Shown piece by piece: positions 8,536 through 17,358 of a stretch of 64,000 nucleotides of DNA. Source of the DNA: Archangiaceae bacterium. GTDB taxonomy: Bacteria > Myxococcota > Myxococcia > Myxococcales > Myxococcaceae. The translations under genes were made by a program, and so were the position numbers. The DNA is taken from positions 372,001 to 436,000 of the forward strand of contig JADJNS010000007.1 in the NCBI GenBank assembly GCA_016714225.1, given 5' to 3'. Positions within the stretch are counted from its first letter, which is position 1, and every line of letters starts with the position of its first letter. Under the pieces are notes generated by a model that saw only the letters and a program-made list of their open reading frames with translations, was not told where the DNA came from and did no database searches.

Positions 8536-9381
8536 ATGCGGCCAGCAGCCGTGGCCCGAGTTCCCCCTCCTCGTATTCCGCACGCTCAACCGAGCCGGCA
8601 GAAACCGGTCGTGGGCCCCAAGCGCGGCGCGGGGCACCCGCACCACCTGCTCGACCCCCACGAGGTCGCGGAAGCCGCGCACGCGGCCGAGGCGCTCGGG
8701 TGGACCCCCGACTCAGCGGCCGAGCGCGAAGAAGAGAAGCTCGAGAGCGACGACGAGCACGCCAAGAAAGAGCAGCAGGAGCAGCAGCTCAAGGTGCAGC
8801 TCACCAGCAAGGCCGCTACGCCTGCCCAGGAGTCCCAGCATGCGCAGCAACAGCTCCAGAAGGCGCAGCGGCAGCCGGTCGGGAGCGACGCCTTTCAAAC
8901 CAAGAGCCCCCCAGAGGCCGAGCAGCAGGCCAAGGCGAGGCCGGTGACCCACTTCGCCGAGATCGCGAGGCTCGGCCCGTCCGAGGTGGTCACGGCTGCC
9001 AAGACCACCGAAGCGGTGCGCGAGGCAGCCGAGCGGGCCATCAAGGCGGGCAAGCCACCCGACGCGTTCACGCTGCTCAACGCGTCACAGCCTCACGGAG
9101 TGTTCTTCAAAGAGAACTTCGAGCGCGAAGGCCACGCCGAGGCGCAGGAAGACCCCGAGCTGCGCGCCGCGGTCGACGAGTGCATTCGCCTGCTCTTCGG
9201 GGTGCGCGGCATTACCCGCGTCGGCCCCGGCCGCAACGAGGCCGACGAACCGGTCATCATCGTCGTCGCCGGCCCGGGGTTCGGCGAGGGCTCACTCCGC
9301 GAAGTGCCGGCGACGGTGCACCGGTATTCCACGCTCGTCGTGTTGCCGTTCGAAGTGTTGCCGCTGAAGAAAGAGCGATAG
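8536..9381 (+). CDS. hypothetical protein with charged Gln-rich middle and conserved-looking C-terminal domain
   Basis: About 281 residues from the ATG at 8536. An upstream ATG at 8515 and downstream GTGs at 8551 and 8611 are possible, and the sigma54-like site at 8520-8534 would favour a later one. Residues 50-150 are very rich in Glu, Lys, Gln and Ala and probably helical. The last 75 residues form a compact alpha/beta-looking unit with FGVRGITRVGPGRNEADEP, VIIVVAGPG and LPFEVLP. This loosely recalls the small GVxGVGxG-type domain found beside trypsin-like proteases, but no protease is present. I cannot assign a function. It is transcribed divergently from the two-component operon and may be its target. 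Confidence 0.7.
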   Translation: MRPAAVARVPPPRIPHAQPSRQKPVVGPKRGAGHPHHLLDPHEVAEAAHAAEALGWTPDSAAEREEEKLESDDEHAKKEQQEQQLKVQLTSKAATPAQESQHAQQQLQKAQRQPVGSDAFQTKSPPEAEQQAKARPVTHFAEIARLGPSEVVTAAKTTEAVREAAERAIKAGKPPDAFTLLNASQPHGVFFKENFEREGHAEAQEDPELRAAVDECIRLLFGVRGITRVGPGRNEADEPVIIVVAGPGFGEGSLREVPATVHRYSTLVVLPFEVLPLKKER

Positions 9382-9464
9382 GCGGGGCGAGCGATGGGCG
9401 GGTACGCCTTCGCCGGCATGGCGGGGCGTCGGCTGGGAGCTCGCACGCGAGGGGCGGCGCGTCA

Positions 9465-10246
9465 TCAAGTCGCTGCGGGCTCTTTGGCAGCCGGGTGCGG
9501 CCGGGAGTGTTCACGGAAGGCCGTGAGCCTTTCGAGCAGGGCATCGACGTCGAGCTGTGACTCGAGAAAATAGGGGGCACGCGAGCCCGCGCGATGACCG
9601 ACACGAATACTGAGCAGCCGATCGTGCGAGTCATGCCCGAAGACGTCTTCGTCGGTCTCGTCATCACCGATATAGAGCGCGCGATCGCAGCCCAACCGCT
9701 CTCGCGCCGCCATGAGCGCAAAGCCCTTATGCGGGGCACCGAAGGGAAGCAGGTTCACGACCTCGTGACCGCCGATGACCCGAAGCGGGTGGAGTCTCTC
9801 GGTCAGCTCAGCGAGAGCGCGCTGAACGCCCTGAACATCGCGGCAGCCGCGGTAGTGAACCGCCACCGAGAACAGCTTGTCCTCGATGAGGACGCCGCTG
9901 AAGGCTGCGAGGTGCTCACGCAGCTCCGGCATCCACGACTTCACGCTTCGAGCGAACTCATCGAGGCGCTCCGACGGCTCGAGTCCGTGGTTGCCGATGA
10001 TTTCGAGCAGCCCGACGCCACGCAGTCGCTCTCGCACGTCGGCGACGGCTCGCCCGGAAACGACCACGCACGGGTAGAGGCGGCACACCTGCCTCAGCAG
10101 CTCGCGGGTGCGGTCACGCATTCTCGCATTGGCGGGGTCGAGGACAATCGGGGCAAGCGTCCCGTCGAAGTCGAACCCGACCAGCAGGTCGGCCGCGGCG
10201 AACTGCGAGAAGAGCTGCCTGTGCTCCCGCGCCAGAATGTCTTCAC
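9465..10246 (-). CDS. otsB: trehalose-6-phosphate phosphatase, start region disturbed
   Basis: A HAD-superfamily phosphatase that removes phosphate from trehalose 6-phosphate. Motif I FDFDGTLAPI carries the nucleophile Asp, VVVSGR follows as motif II, and GDDETDED is the Mg-binding motif typical of OtsB. The usual length is about 250 residues. The frame has no ATG, GTG or TTG upstream of motif I (the first Met, at 10121, is already past it), although coding-like sequence (EDILAREHRQLFSQFAAADLL) reaches back to the end of the preceding otsA gene. A GTG at 10246 overlaps the otsA stop as GTGA but is out of frame. Adding one base after GTGAAG would give MKDILAREHR, a plausible OtsB N-terminus. 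Alternatively, a one-base shift would fuse the two enzymes. Probably an indel in the assembly or a real mutation. Confidence 0.85.
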
Positions 10247-12528
10247 GCGGAACGCTCCAGTCCGAGCAGTTGGTCGGTCAGCCGGCCGGTGAGCCGCTCG
10301 CGCGACCGCAGCCGCGCAGCGTCGACCAGCATTCTCCCCGCCCACCGGTACACGTTGAACTCAGCCAGGTACGCGCGCATCGAGCGCAGACGGTCGGCCT
10401 GCTCGAGCCCCGGCATCGCTAGCGCGGTGGCGAGCGCCGAGCTCGCCTGCTCGAGGTCGTAGGGGTTGACGATGAGCGCCTCGGTGAGCTCTCGCGCCGC
10501 GCCGGTGAACGAGCTCAAGACCAGCACTCCCCGCTCGTCGTCGCGCGCGGCCACGAACTCTTTCGCGACGAGGTTCATGCCGTCGTGGAGGCTGGACACG
10601 TAGCAGACGTCGGCGGCCCGAAAGTAGCGGAACACCGCAGGCGGCTCGTGGTGAGCTCGCAGCAGCGCGATCGGCCGGTACCGGCCCTCTCCGAAGCGGC
10701 GGTTGATGCGCTCGGCGAGCGCCTCGACGCTCTCGTTGAGGCGCTGGTACCGCTCGATCGCCGTGCGGCTCGGGGCGGCGAGCTGCGCGAACGTGAAGCG
10801 GCCACGGTATTGAGGGAAGCGCTCGAGCAGCCGTTCGACCGCGAGCAGCCGCTCTTCGACGCCCTTGGTGTAGTCGAGACGATCGACGCCGACTCCCAGG
10901 TAGGCGTCGGGAGCGAGGCCCAGCTCGTCGAAGACCTCTCTTCTGCACACGTCGACCGGAGCGGCCGCGCGAGCCCAGCGGTTCGGCCAGTCGATGCTGA
11001 TCGGGTAGGGGCGAATCGCCGTCGTCCGACCGCGAAACGCGACTGCGCGAAGGTCGCGATCGATGCGCGCCTCGAGATAGCGGTCGACGGCGTCGACGAA
11101 GTTGTTGCAGTGCTGGTCGGTGTGGAACCCGACGATGCTGCTGCCCAGCATGCCTTCGAGGAGCTCCACCTTCCACGGGCAGATGCCGAAGCGCTCGCCG
11201 TTCGGCCAGGGCACGTGCCAGAAGGTGATCAGCGTCGCCTTCGGCAACCGTTCGCGAATGAGACGCGGCGCGAGCGCGAAGTGGTAGTCCTGAATGAGGA
11301 CGATGGGGTCATCGCTGTCGACCTCGTCGAGCACCGCGTCGGCGAAGCGCTGATTGACGGCCTTGTAGTGGTGCCAGTCGTCGATGCGGAACGTCGGCCG
11401 TACGTGCGCGGCGTGTGACAAGGGCCAAAGCCCCTCATTGGAGAAGCCGTAGTAGTAGCCAGACTCTTGCTCGGCGGTGAGCCACACGCGCCGCACGGCG
11501 TACGACTCTTCGCCCGGCGGAACCCGTACGCGGCCATGTCGGTCGGCCGTCTCGCGGTCCGCCGAGCCGCCGCCGTGCGCAACCCAGGTGCCGCCGCACG
11601 CCCGCATCACGGGCTCGAGCGCGGTGACCAGGCCACTCGCCGGGTGCAGCACCGCGACCGAGCCGTCTCCCTGACGCTGGTGAATGTAGGGCTCGCGATT
11701 TGCAACGACCACTACGCGCTCGCCTTGCAGGTGGCGCTGCAGCGTCTGCTTGAGGCGCTCTGGCGTCCACGCTCCGTGCCCGTCGATCTCTTTCTCGACG
11801 GTGAGCTTCTCGACGAGCTCGCGCACGTCGCGCAGCAGCGGCTGAAACTCGCGCGACTGCGCACCGCCCTTCAAGAACCGCCGCAGCTCGTTGCTCCACC
11901 CGCGCCACGACAGCCGGGCAGCCACCAGGGTCACTGCCGCTGCTGCTGCCGCGAGCAGACCGAAGGCGATGAGCAGAAACTCGCGCGCCCGAGCCTCGCG
12001 CCGCGCGAGAAAGCTCACATCCTGAACGAGTACGATGGTCCCGAGCCGGGCCCCTTCGCCGTCGAGCATGAGGGCGCTGAGGTGAATGCTCCCACCGCGC
12101 ATTGCCGCGACGCCCACGGTGCGGGCCGCGACACGGCACGAGAGCTCACTCGGCCAGTCTACGGTCAGGGCCACCGCCCGGCCTTCGACGTCGCACGCTG
12201 CCGACGCCATGATGCGCTCGTCGCGCGCCACCTCGGCGAGCAACCGCCCCAAGGCCTCGACGTTGCCAGACTCCCAGGCTGCGGTCAGTGCGCGCCGGCT
12301 CGAGTTGACCGCCAACTCAGCCCGCAGCCGAAGATCTTTGTCGAACCAGCCGCGAAAGGTCGAGCTGACGATGTCGAGCGCTCCCCAGGTCAGTAGACCG
12401 AGAGCGAGCACCAGCACAAAGAGGAAGCGGACGAGCGGGGACACGCAGAGCCGAACGCCGCGATGCAAGTTGGGAACCCACCGCCAGCGCTCTGAGGGTT
12501 TTCGATTGGCAGCTGCCGAGCCATGCAA
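10243..12528 (-). CDS. otsA: membrane-anchored trehalose-6-phosphate synthase with sensor-like N-terminus
   Basis: A 761-residue protein, about 270 residues longer at the N-terminus than a typical OtsA. Residues 32-54 and 183-205 are membrane segments bracketing a region of about 125 residues, followed by a HAMP-like helical linker (about 206-265). From residue 270 it is a glycosyltransferase family 20 enzyme that makes trehalose 6-phosphate from a nucleotide-glucose donor and glucose 6-phosphate. Visible motifs include RVVVVANREPYIH, HVPWPNGERFG, GFHTDQHCNNFV, DRLDYTKGVEERL, NLVAKEFVAAR and SSFTGAARELTEALIVNP. The first possible start is a TTG at 12528 without a clear Shine-Dalgarno sequence. 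GTG at 12441 is the alternative and still keeps the first membrane segment. It forms an operon with otsB. The extra module suggests regulation by an extracytoplasmic signal such as osmotic stress (inference). Confidence 0.93.
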   Translation of the reverse strand: MHGSAAANRKPSERWRWVPNLHRGVRLCVSPLVRFLFVLVLALGLLTWGALDIVSSTFRGWFDKDLRLRAELAVNSSRRALTAAWESGNVEALGRLLAEVARDERIMASAACDVEGRAVALTVDWPSELSCRVAARTVGVAAMRGGSIHLSALMLDGEGARLGTIVLVQDVSFLARREARAREFLLIAFGLLAAAAAAVTLVAARLSWRGWSNELRRFLKGGAQSREFQPLLRDVRELVEKLTVEKEIDGHGAWTPERLKQTLQRHLQGERVVVVANREPYIHQRQGDGSVAVLHPASGLVTALEPVMRACGGTWVAHGGGSADRETADRHGRVRVPPGEESYAVRRVWLTAEQESGYYYGFSNEGLWPLSHAAHVRPTFRIDDWHHYKAVNQRFADAVLDEVDSDDPIVLIQDYHFALAPRLIRERLPKATLITFWHVPWPNGERFGICPWKVELLEGMLGSSIVGFHTDQHCNNFVDAVDRYLEARIDRDLRAVAFRGRTTAIRPYPISIDWPNRWARAAAPVDVCRREVFDELGLAPDAYLGVGVDRLDYTKGVEERLLAVERLLERFPQYRGRFTFAQLAAPSRTAIERYQRLNESVEALAERINRRFGEGRYRPIALLRAHHEPPAVFRYFRAADVCYVSSLHDGMNLVAKEFVAARDDERGVLVLSSFTGAARELTEALIVNPYDLEQASSALATALAMPGLEQADRLRSMRAYLAEFNVYRWAGRMLVDAARLRSRERLTGRLTDQLLGLERSA

Positions 12529-12556
12529 AGTGCAACGTCACCGGTGCGAAGTGCAA
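12528..12556. repeat. direct repeat AAGTGCAA x2 in divergent otsA/usp region
   Basis: AAGTGCAA occurs at 12528-12535 and again at 12549-12556, exactly 21 bases apart (two helical turns). A third TGCAA lies at 12524-12528. It sits at the start of the otsA intergenic region, upstream of a divergent stress-protein gene, and could be an operator. Confidence 0.35.
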
Positions 12557-12681
12557 TGAACGAGTCGTGGGCGAGAGCCGGCGGGTCTGCCGAACCCACA
12601 CCACGCATCGGTGACGATGAGCGGCGGCGTGGGCCAATCTCCTCACCCCATGACCTTCGACGTAGAGTGCGCCGCACGCAC

Positions 12682-13140
12682 ATGATCAAGATCAGCCGAA
12701 TTCTTCTACCCGTCGATTTCTCGCCGCCGGCAGAAACCGCGCTGGAGTACGCGATGGTGCTGGCGAACTCGCTGGGCGCCTCGATCACGCTCCTGCACAT
12801 CATGCAGGTGCCGAACGGAATGGTGGGCATCGTCCCGGGGGCCACCATCGACGGAGACGTCGTCGCCGCGACCGATCTCGCTCGAGAGCGACTGGCGAGC
12901 CTCGCCGCGCCCCTGCGCGCGCGCGGCTTTGATCGCGTCGACGAGCAGTTGGTGACCAACGTGGCGACGATTCAGGGAATCCTGGACCACGCAAGAACGG
13001 GCGACTACCAGCTGATCGTGATGGCCACCCACGGTCGAACCGGTGCGGCGCGGCTCCTGATGGGCAGCGTCACTGAGCAGGTCTTGCGGAACGCGACGTG
13101 CCCGGTGCTCACCGTTCACGTCCGCCCCACCGACGAATAG
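12682..13140 (+). CDS. universal stress protein family (UspA-like)
   Basis: A 152-residue single-domain Usp with the Rossmann-like pattern ILLPVDFSPPAETALEYA at the N-terminus. The C-terminal ATP-binding signature is present as ATHGRTGAARLLMGSV followed by CPVLTV, matching G-x2-G-x9-G-S/T, so it is probably of the nucleotide-binding type. The ATG at 12682 is chosen because the preceding in-frame sequence (from 12523) has no resemblance to the family. It is divergent from otsA-otsB with 153 bases between them. Pairing a stress protein with trehalose synthesis fits a shared stress response, but no regulatory link is shown beyond the repeats in the intergenic region. Confidence 0.9.
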   Translation: MIKISRILLPVDFSPPAETALEYAMVLANSLGASITLLHIMQVPNGMVGIVPGATIDGDVVAATDLARERLASLAAPLRARGFDRVDEQLVTNVATIQGILDHARTGDYQLIVMATHGRTGAARLLMGSVTEQVLRNATCPVLTVHVRPTDE

Positions 13141-13250
13141 CCGCCCGGCTGATGGGCGACGTTCACCGCCGGTACGTCGGTGCACAGCCACCCGACCCGA
13201 GCTGTAGCCAGCGCAAGGCACGCCGACGGCGCGTGAGCCAAGAGCGGTTC

Positions 13251-13943
13251 TCACAGCGCGGGTGGCGTGGCGTCGGCCTGGGCGGCGGCGCGCGCCACCT
13301 CGGTGAGCAGGTAGCGCTGCAGCTTCTGCTCGGTGGCGCAGAAGGTCTCGTAGATCTCGGTGGCGCTGCCGCTCCAGGCCAGGTGGCTCTCGGCGACGTG
13401 CAGCCGGGTCGCCTTGGGCGGAGCGCCGCGCGCGGTGACCGTGACGTCGAGCACCACGTGCACCCAGCTCGCGAGGTACTGCTCGAAGCGCACGTACTTC
13501 ACCGCGCCGGCGACGACGACGTCGGCGCCCTCGGGCGAATCGACCAGGACGGCCCTCTGCGCCAGCAGCTCGAGCCGGGTCGCGTCGCTCAGCCACTGCA
13601 CCGGAGAGCTCACCGAGAACACCTCGTTGAGCGGCATGCCGAAGCCGTTGCGCACCACGCCCACCGAGTACAGCCTGCTCACCGGAAGGCCGTCGCCCAG
13701 GGCGCGGCGCTCGCGCTCCCATTGATCGAGCTGCTCAGCGCTCGGCTCGGCGAAGGTGTACCTCGGCGGGTCGGGCAGCGGTTGGGTCTGGCTCCACTCC
13801 TCGACCCGCGCGTCGGTGAACGGCTGCAGGTAGACGGTGCGGCCGTCGAGCTGGGGCACCGCCGGGCTGGTGGCGGCGTACTTCTTGAGCAACAGCGGGT
13901 GCGAGCACGACGCCAGCGCGATGAGTAGGAGGAGTGGCCGCAT
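13251..13943 (-). CDS. predicted lipoprotein of unknown function
   Basis: A 230-residue protein starting MRPLLLLIALASCSHP, a clear lipoprotein signal with lipobox LASC. The ATG at 13943 is chosen because it opens the signal peptide. The body begins VPQLDGRTVYLQPFTDARVE, and further on has ADVVVAGAVKYVRFEQY and WVHVVLDVTVTARG. That beta-rich layout resembles lipoproteins that assemble with secretion or trans-envelope systems (YajG or LpoB style), but I cannot assign a family. It converges on the usp gene with a gap of 110 bases in which I see nothing notable. Upstream it is divergent from the unrecognised gene at 14069. Confidence 0.75.
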   Translation of the reverse strand: MRPLLLLIALASCSHPLLLKKYAATSPAVPQLDGRTVYLQPFTDARVEEWSQTQPLPDPPRYTFAEPSAEQLDQWERERRALGDGLPVSRLYSVGVVRNGFGMPLNEVFSVSSPVQWLSDATRLELLAQRAVLVDSPEGADVVVAGAVKYVRFEQYLASWVHVVLDVTVTARGAPPKATRLHVAESHLAWSGSATEIYETFCATEQKLQRYLLTEVARAAAQADATPPAL

Positions 13944-14068
13944 CGGCTGCCCCTTACGCCCGAGCGCGGCAAAGATTCGAGCGTCACGTGACATTCGGCC
14001 ACCTACCGCCGCAAGCGCCCGATTCGACAGCGCGTTCGAGAGGCCCCTGGCTTGCTCAGTGACGGGTC

Positions 14069-15331
14069 ATGCCTCCTGTCAACGCCACCGCCCCCCGCGC
14101 TCCCCACACCCTGAAGATGCGCGACGTCGATGAGACCCCGGTCGTCTCGAAGCCGGCGCCGCTGCCGGTGGTCGACGGCAAGCCCGAAGATCGCCACGCC
14201 GACCGCTTCGAGGGCACGAGCTCGGGTGCGCCGAAAAAGGGCATTCAGAGCGTCGACGGCAAGCTCTCGCCCAGGGCCCAGTGGGCCGAGCTGCCCTCGG
14301 ACCTCAAGAGCAAGGTGAGCGAGAAGGTGTGGAGCGCGCTCCCCCAGGGGCAGCGCTCGACCTTGCTCTCGAGCTACCTCTCGTTCCGCGCCGCGGGCGT
14401 GTGGCAGTACGTCTCGAAGGTCACCGGCGAGAAGGAGCAGCGCGAGCGCCCGGTCAACCTGCCCGGCGGCTACCAGACGCACGTCGCCGGCAACTCGGGC
14501 GCGATCGCGTACGAGCTCAACGACGTGAAGGCGTTTCGCGACCGGCTGATCGCCGACAACCCGCAGTTCGGCGTCGACGGTGGAGTGATGGGCGCGCTGC
14601 ACGTCGGCCAGGAGTCGGTGCGCGAGTCGGGCCCGCAGCCCACCAGCATGCACATCTCGATCGGCCCGGTGAACAAGATGGACGCGCACCTCGACGCGGT
14701 GAACCCGGTGAACACCCCGGTGAACGGAAAGACCCAGCTGAACCCCCAGAAGGGCGTCGAGCACTGGTCGCACGAGGTGCTGCCCGAGATGCTTCGCAAG
14801 CTCTATCGGGTTCCCGGGCTGATCATCGAGCCCACGCTCAAGCCCGGCAGCAAAGAGAGCCCCAGGCCCGAGGGGAAGATCACCGTCAGCGTCGAGCTCA
14901 AGGGCCTCGAGAAGGCGAAGCCGAAGATCGTCAACCCACAGACCGCCGGCTCGTACGACCTGCCCCAGGCGGTGTTCGACCACCTCGCCCAGAGCCCCGA
15001 GCTCAAGAAGCTTCAGTACCCCTACCCCAAGGGCCTGACCAAAAGCTCGGCCCCCGACCCGCGCGAGCTCGCCCGGCAGATCGCCATGCTCGCCAAAGAG
15101 TCGCTCGAGAAGGGCGACCCCCGCATTCGCCTCGACCTGCCCTCGTACGCCGGCCAGCCCGGGTACCAGAAGGCGGCCACCGCGGCGACCGCGCAGATCA
15201 CGAAGCTGGTGCTGCGCGAGCTGCAGGCGCAGGGCATCGACACCAGCGCGCTGACCGGGGTGACCGTCACCTACGGCAAGCGCAACGCGAGAGACCGCTT
15301 CGCCACCGAGGGCGAGACCGTCGCGCTGTAG
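14069..15331 (+). CDS. hypothetical protein, 420 residues
   Basis: I do not recognise this protein. It starts at the ATG at 14069, with no signal peptide or membrane segment, so it is probably cytoplasmic or exported by an unconventional route. The first 65 residues are Pro-rich and disordered-looking. The rest is a mixed alpha/beta sequence with PTSMHISIGPVNKMDAHLDA, HWSHEVLPEMLRKLYRVPG and GKITVSVELKGLEKAKP. Several His residues are clustered in the central part (HISIGP, DAHLD, EHWSHEV), which could bind a metal, but no known catalytic motif is evident. Its stop codon is followed directly by a possible GTG start of the YkgJ-like gene, so the two may be co-transcribed. Confidence 0.75.
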   Translation: MPPVNATAPRAPHTLKMRDVDETPVVSKPAPLPVVDGKPEDRHADRFEGTSSGAPKKGIQSVDGKLSPRAQWAELPSDLKSKVSEKVWSALPQGQRSTLLSSYLSFRAAGVWQYVSKVTGEKEQRERPVNLPGGYQTHVAGNSGAIAYELNDVKAFRDRLIADNPQFGVDGGVMGALHVGQESVRESGPQPTSMHISIGPVNKMDAHLDAVNPVNTPVNGKTQLNPQKGVEHWSHEVLPEMLRKLYRVPGLIIEPTLKPGSKESPRPEGKITVSVELKGLEKAKPKIVNPQTAGSYDLPQAVFDHLAQSPELKKLQYPYPKGLTKSSAPDPRELARQIAMLAKESLEKGDPRIRLDLPSYAGQPGYQKAATAATAQITKLVLRELQAQGIDTSALTGVTVTYGKRNARDRFATEGETVAL

Positions 15332-15382
15332 GTGAGCTGCGCCTCTTTTCATCGCCCGCGAGTCGGCGGAAACTCGGGTCAC

Positions 15383-16012
15383 GTGCTGACGCGACTCACC
15401 CCGACCCTTCGTGCACTGTTGAGCCAGTACCAGCAGAACCTGCCGCCCGAGCACTACCGCGAGTTCGTCGAGCACATCGAGAGCCTCTCGGCCGGCTTCG
15501 TGAGAGAGCTCGAGGCGGTGCCGGCCGGCGTCGAGCGCGCGCGCCGGGTGCACCAGCTGATGGAAGGGGCGATGAAAGACCTGGGGCCCGATCAGCCGTC
15601 GTGCCGCGCAGGGTGCTCGGCGTGCTGCCACCTCGAGGTCGAGATCACCCGCGAAGAGGGCATGGTGCTGGCCGCGCGGGTGAAGAAGGGGCACCCCATC
15701 GACCGCGAGCGCCTGGCCCAGCAGGCAGCGCGCGAGCGCCAGGGCCCCGAGTGGCAGCGCAAAGAGCAGCCCTCGAACCGCTGCGTGTTCCTGGGGCAGA
15801 ACGGCGCGTGCACCGTCTACACCGACCGCCCGGCCTCATGCCGCAAGCTGCTGGTGATCAGCCACCCGGTGGAGTGCGCCACCGCCGATGGCAAGGTGCA
15901 GGCGATCACCATACCGATGGCCGAGGTGCTGCTCAGCACGGTGATCAGCATGCCGGGCGTCGAGTTCATGAGCCTGTCCAAAGGGGTCAGCCTCGCCCTC
16001 GACGCCCCCTGA
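15383..16012 (+). CDS. YkgJ-like cysteine-cluster protein
   Basis: A protein of about 209 residues with the N-terminal cluster CRAGCSACC followed by more conserved cysteines in NRCVFLGQNGACTVYTDRPASCRK. This pattern defines the YkgJ / CxxCxxCC family, thought to bind zinc or iron; its biochemical role is poorly known. I prefer the GTG at 15383 (MLTRLTPTLRALL), because the residues encoded from the earlier GTG at 15332 look non-coding, but 15332 directly abuts the previous stop and cannot be excluded. No signal peptide is present. It is convergent with the lipoprotein gene ending at 16027, with a gap of 14 bases. Confidence 0.85.
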   Translation: MLTRLTPTLRALLSQYQQNLPPEHYREFVEHIESLSAGFVRELEAVPAGVERARRVHQLMEGAMKDLGPDQPSCRAGCSACCHLEVEITREEGMVLAARVKKGHPIDRERLAQQAARERQGPEWQRKEQPSNRCVFLGQNGACTVYTDRPASCRKLLVISHPVECATADGKVQAITIPMAEVLLSTVISMPGVEFMSLSKGVSLALDAP

Positions 16013-16026
16013 GCTCTGGCCTCAGC

Positions 16027-17358
16027 TCAGGGCGTCTTGAACACCCGGTACACCTTGCCATCGATGTCGGTCGCGTAGGCGTACGTGTCGTCGACGCCGA
16101 TCAGGCGGCTCCCCTTGACCGACGGAGGGACGACCATGTTGCCGACCACCTCTTCCGTGCCGCCCGCCTTGGGCACGCGCGCCACGGTGCGAAAGCTGTC
16201 GGTGGTCATGTAGTAGACGTGGGTGGCATCGACTGCGAGGCCCTCGCAGGGGCTCTCGACGTCGACCACGTCGGTGGCCGCCGCCGGGGTGAGGTTCGCC
16301 AGCGGAGCACGGCGCACCTTTCCCTGCGCCGAGGCGAGCGTCCAGTACACGTGGGTGCCGTCGCTGACGATGGCCGCGTGGTCGCCGGCGAAGACGTCGT
16401 CTTCGAGCATCACCGGCGTGCCGCCCGTGACCGGCGCGGTGAACAGCGTGCGCTTCGAGCTGTCGGTCGAGTTGTCGAACCAGAACAGATGGCCGCCCGC
16501 CACGGTGAAGTCGCTGACGATGTAGCCCAGGTGGTCGAGGCCGGTGACCTTGGTCGCCACCGTGCTCGCGGTCGCGGGGAACGGCGAGATGGAATAGACG
16601 ACCGTCGCGTCGTCGCAGGGGAAGCTGCCGCCGTTGGCCGTGGTGGTGCCGGCGAGGTACGCGGCGGTGCCTTCCACCGCGATGCCGACCCACTTGTACG
16701 ACGAGGGCGGGCGCGTGGCGTGGCCGGTGCAGCCCGTCACCGCGGCCCCGGGGTCGGTCTTCGGGAGCGTGAACAGCGGCGTCGCGTCGCCGGTCGGCTC
16801 GCTGCCGTCGAGCTTCTTGCGCGAGACGCTGCCCGCGGCGGCCCCCGGCGCGGCCTCGTAGATGTACGTGGCGTCGAAGGTCACCGCGCTCATGCCCAGG
16901 TTGGGGTCGCTGGGTTGAACGCTGCTCTGCAGCACCGTGCCGGGCGAGGCCGCGGTCAGCGCCGTGGCCGGGGCGGGCGCGCTGTACACGAAGAACGTCG
17001 GGGTGGTCGGAGCGGTGGTGTACTCCCACTCGTAGACCTTGCCGCCGCTGACGAGGTTCGCGTACTGAAAGCTGGTGGGCGGGTTGGGAACGTCGAGCAC
17101 CAGCATGGGCCGGCACGAGCCCCCGCTGCAGGTGCCGCTCTCGCAGATGCGGCCGCAGCGACCGCAGTTGTTGGCGTCGGTCATGGTGTTCGCCTGGCAC
17201 GCCTGACCGCCGCCGGCGCCGCCGCTTCCTCCGGTGCCACCGCTGCTCCCGCCGGTGCCGCCGGCGCTCGAGCCGCCGCCACCTCCGGTGCCGCCGTTTC
17301 CTCCGCTGGAGCACGCAGCGAGGGCGATGCAGAGACTACCGACGAGGCAGCGGATCAT
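16027..17358 (-). CDS. lipoprotein with Gly/Ser-rich linker and beta-propeller-like repeats
   Basis: A 443-residue predicted lipoprotein: MIRCLVGSLCIALAACSSGG is a lipobox signal, followed by a Gly/Ser/Thr linker of about 25 residues and a small Cys-rich module (NNCGRCGRICESGTCSGGSC) common in myxobacterial surface proteins. The remaining 350 residues contain repeats such as VFAGDHAAIVSDGTHVYWT, CEGLAVDATHVYYMT and VDDTYAYATDIDGKVYR, the pattern of propeller blades in DUF5050 or NHL-type proteins. It is most likely a surface-attached binding protein; no catalytic residues are evident. The start lies inside the 3' end of the NmrA-like gene once that gene's frameshift is corrected (about 23 bases of overlap). 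Confidence 0.85.
   Translation of the reverse strand: MIRCLVGSLCIALAACSSGGNGGTGGGGGSSAGGTGGSSGGTGGSGGAGGGQACQANTMTDANNCGRCGRICESGTCSGGSCRPMLVLDVPNPPTSFQYANLVSGGKVYEWEYTTAPTTPTFFVYSAPAPATALTAASPGTVLQSSVQPSDPNLGMSAVTFDATYIYEAAPGAAAGSVSRKKLDGSEPTGDATPLFTLPKTDPGAAVTGCTGHATRPPSSYKWVGIAVEGTAAYLAGTTTANGGSFPCDDATVVYSISPFPATASTVATKVTGLDHLGYIVSDFTVAGGHLFWFDNSTDSSKRTLFTAPVTGGTPVMLEDDVFAGDHAAIVSDGTHVYWTLASAQGKVRRAPLANLTPAAATDVVDVESPCEGLAVDATHVYYMTTDSFRTVARVPKAGGTEEVVGNMVVPPSVKGSRLIGVDDTYAYATDIDGKVYRVFKTP

Noticed and set aside
10094..10345. 83-residue frame spanning the otsA/otsB junction, starting with the GTGA-type overlap
   Set aside because: Its translation diverges from OtsB immediately. The OtsB-like residues are in the neighbouring frame, so it was treated as evidence for an indel rather than as a gene.
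12490..12540. GG-N10-GC sequence TGGCAGCTGCCGAGCCATGC as a sigma54 promoter for usp
   Set aside because: The spacing fits but the -12 element lacks TTGC (it reads GAGC), so it is far weaker than the sites at 4616, 8371 and 8520.
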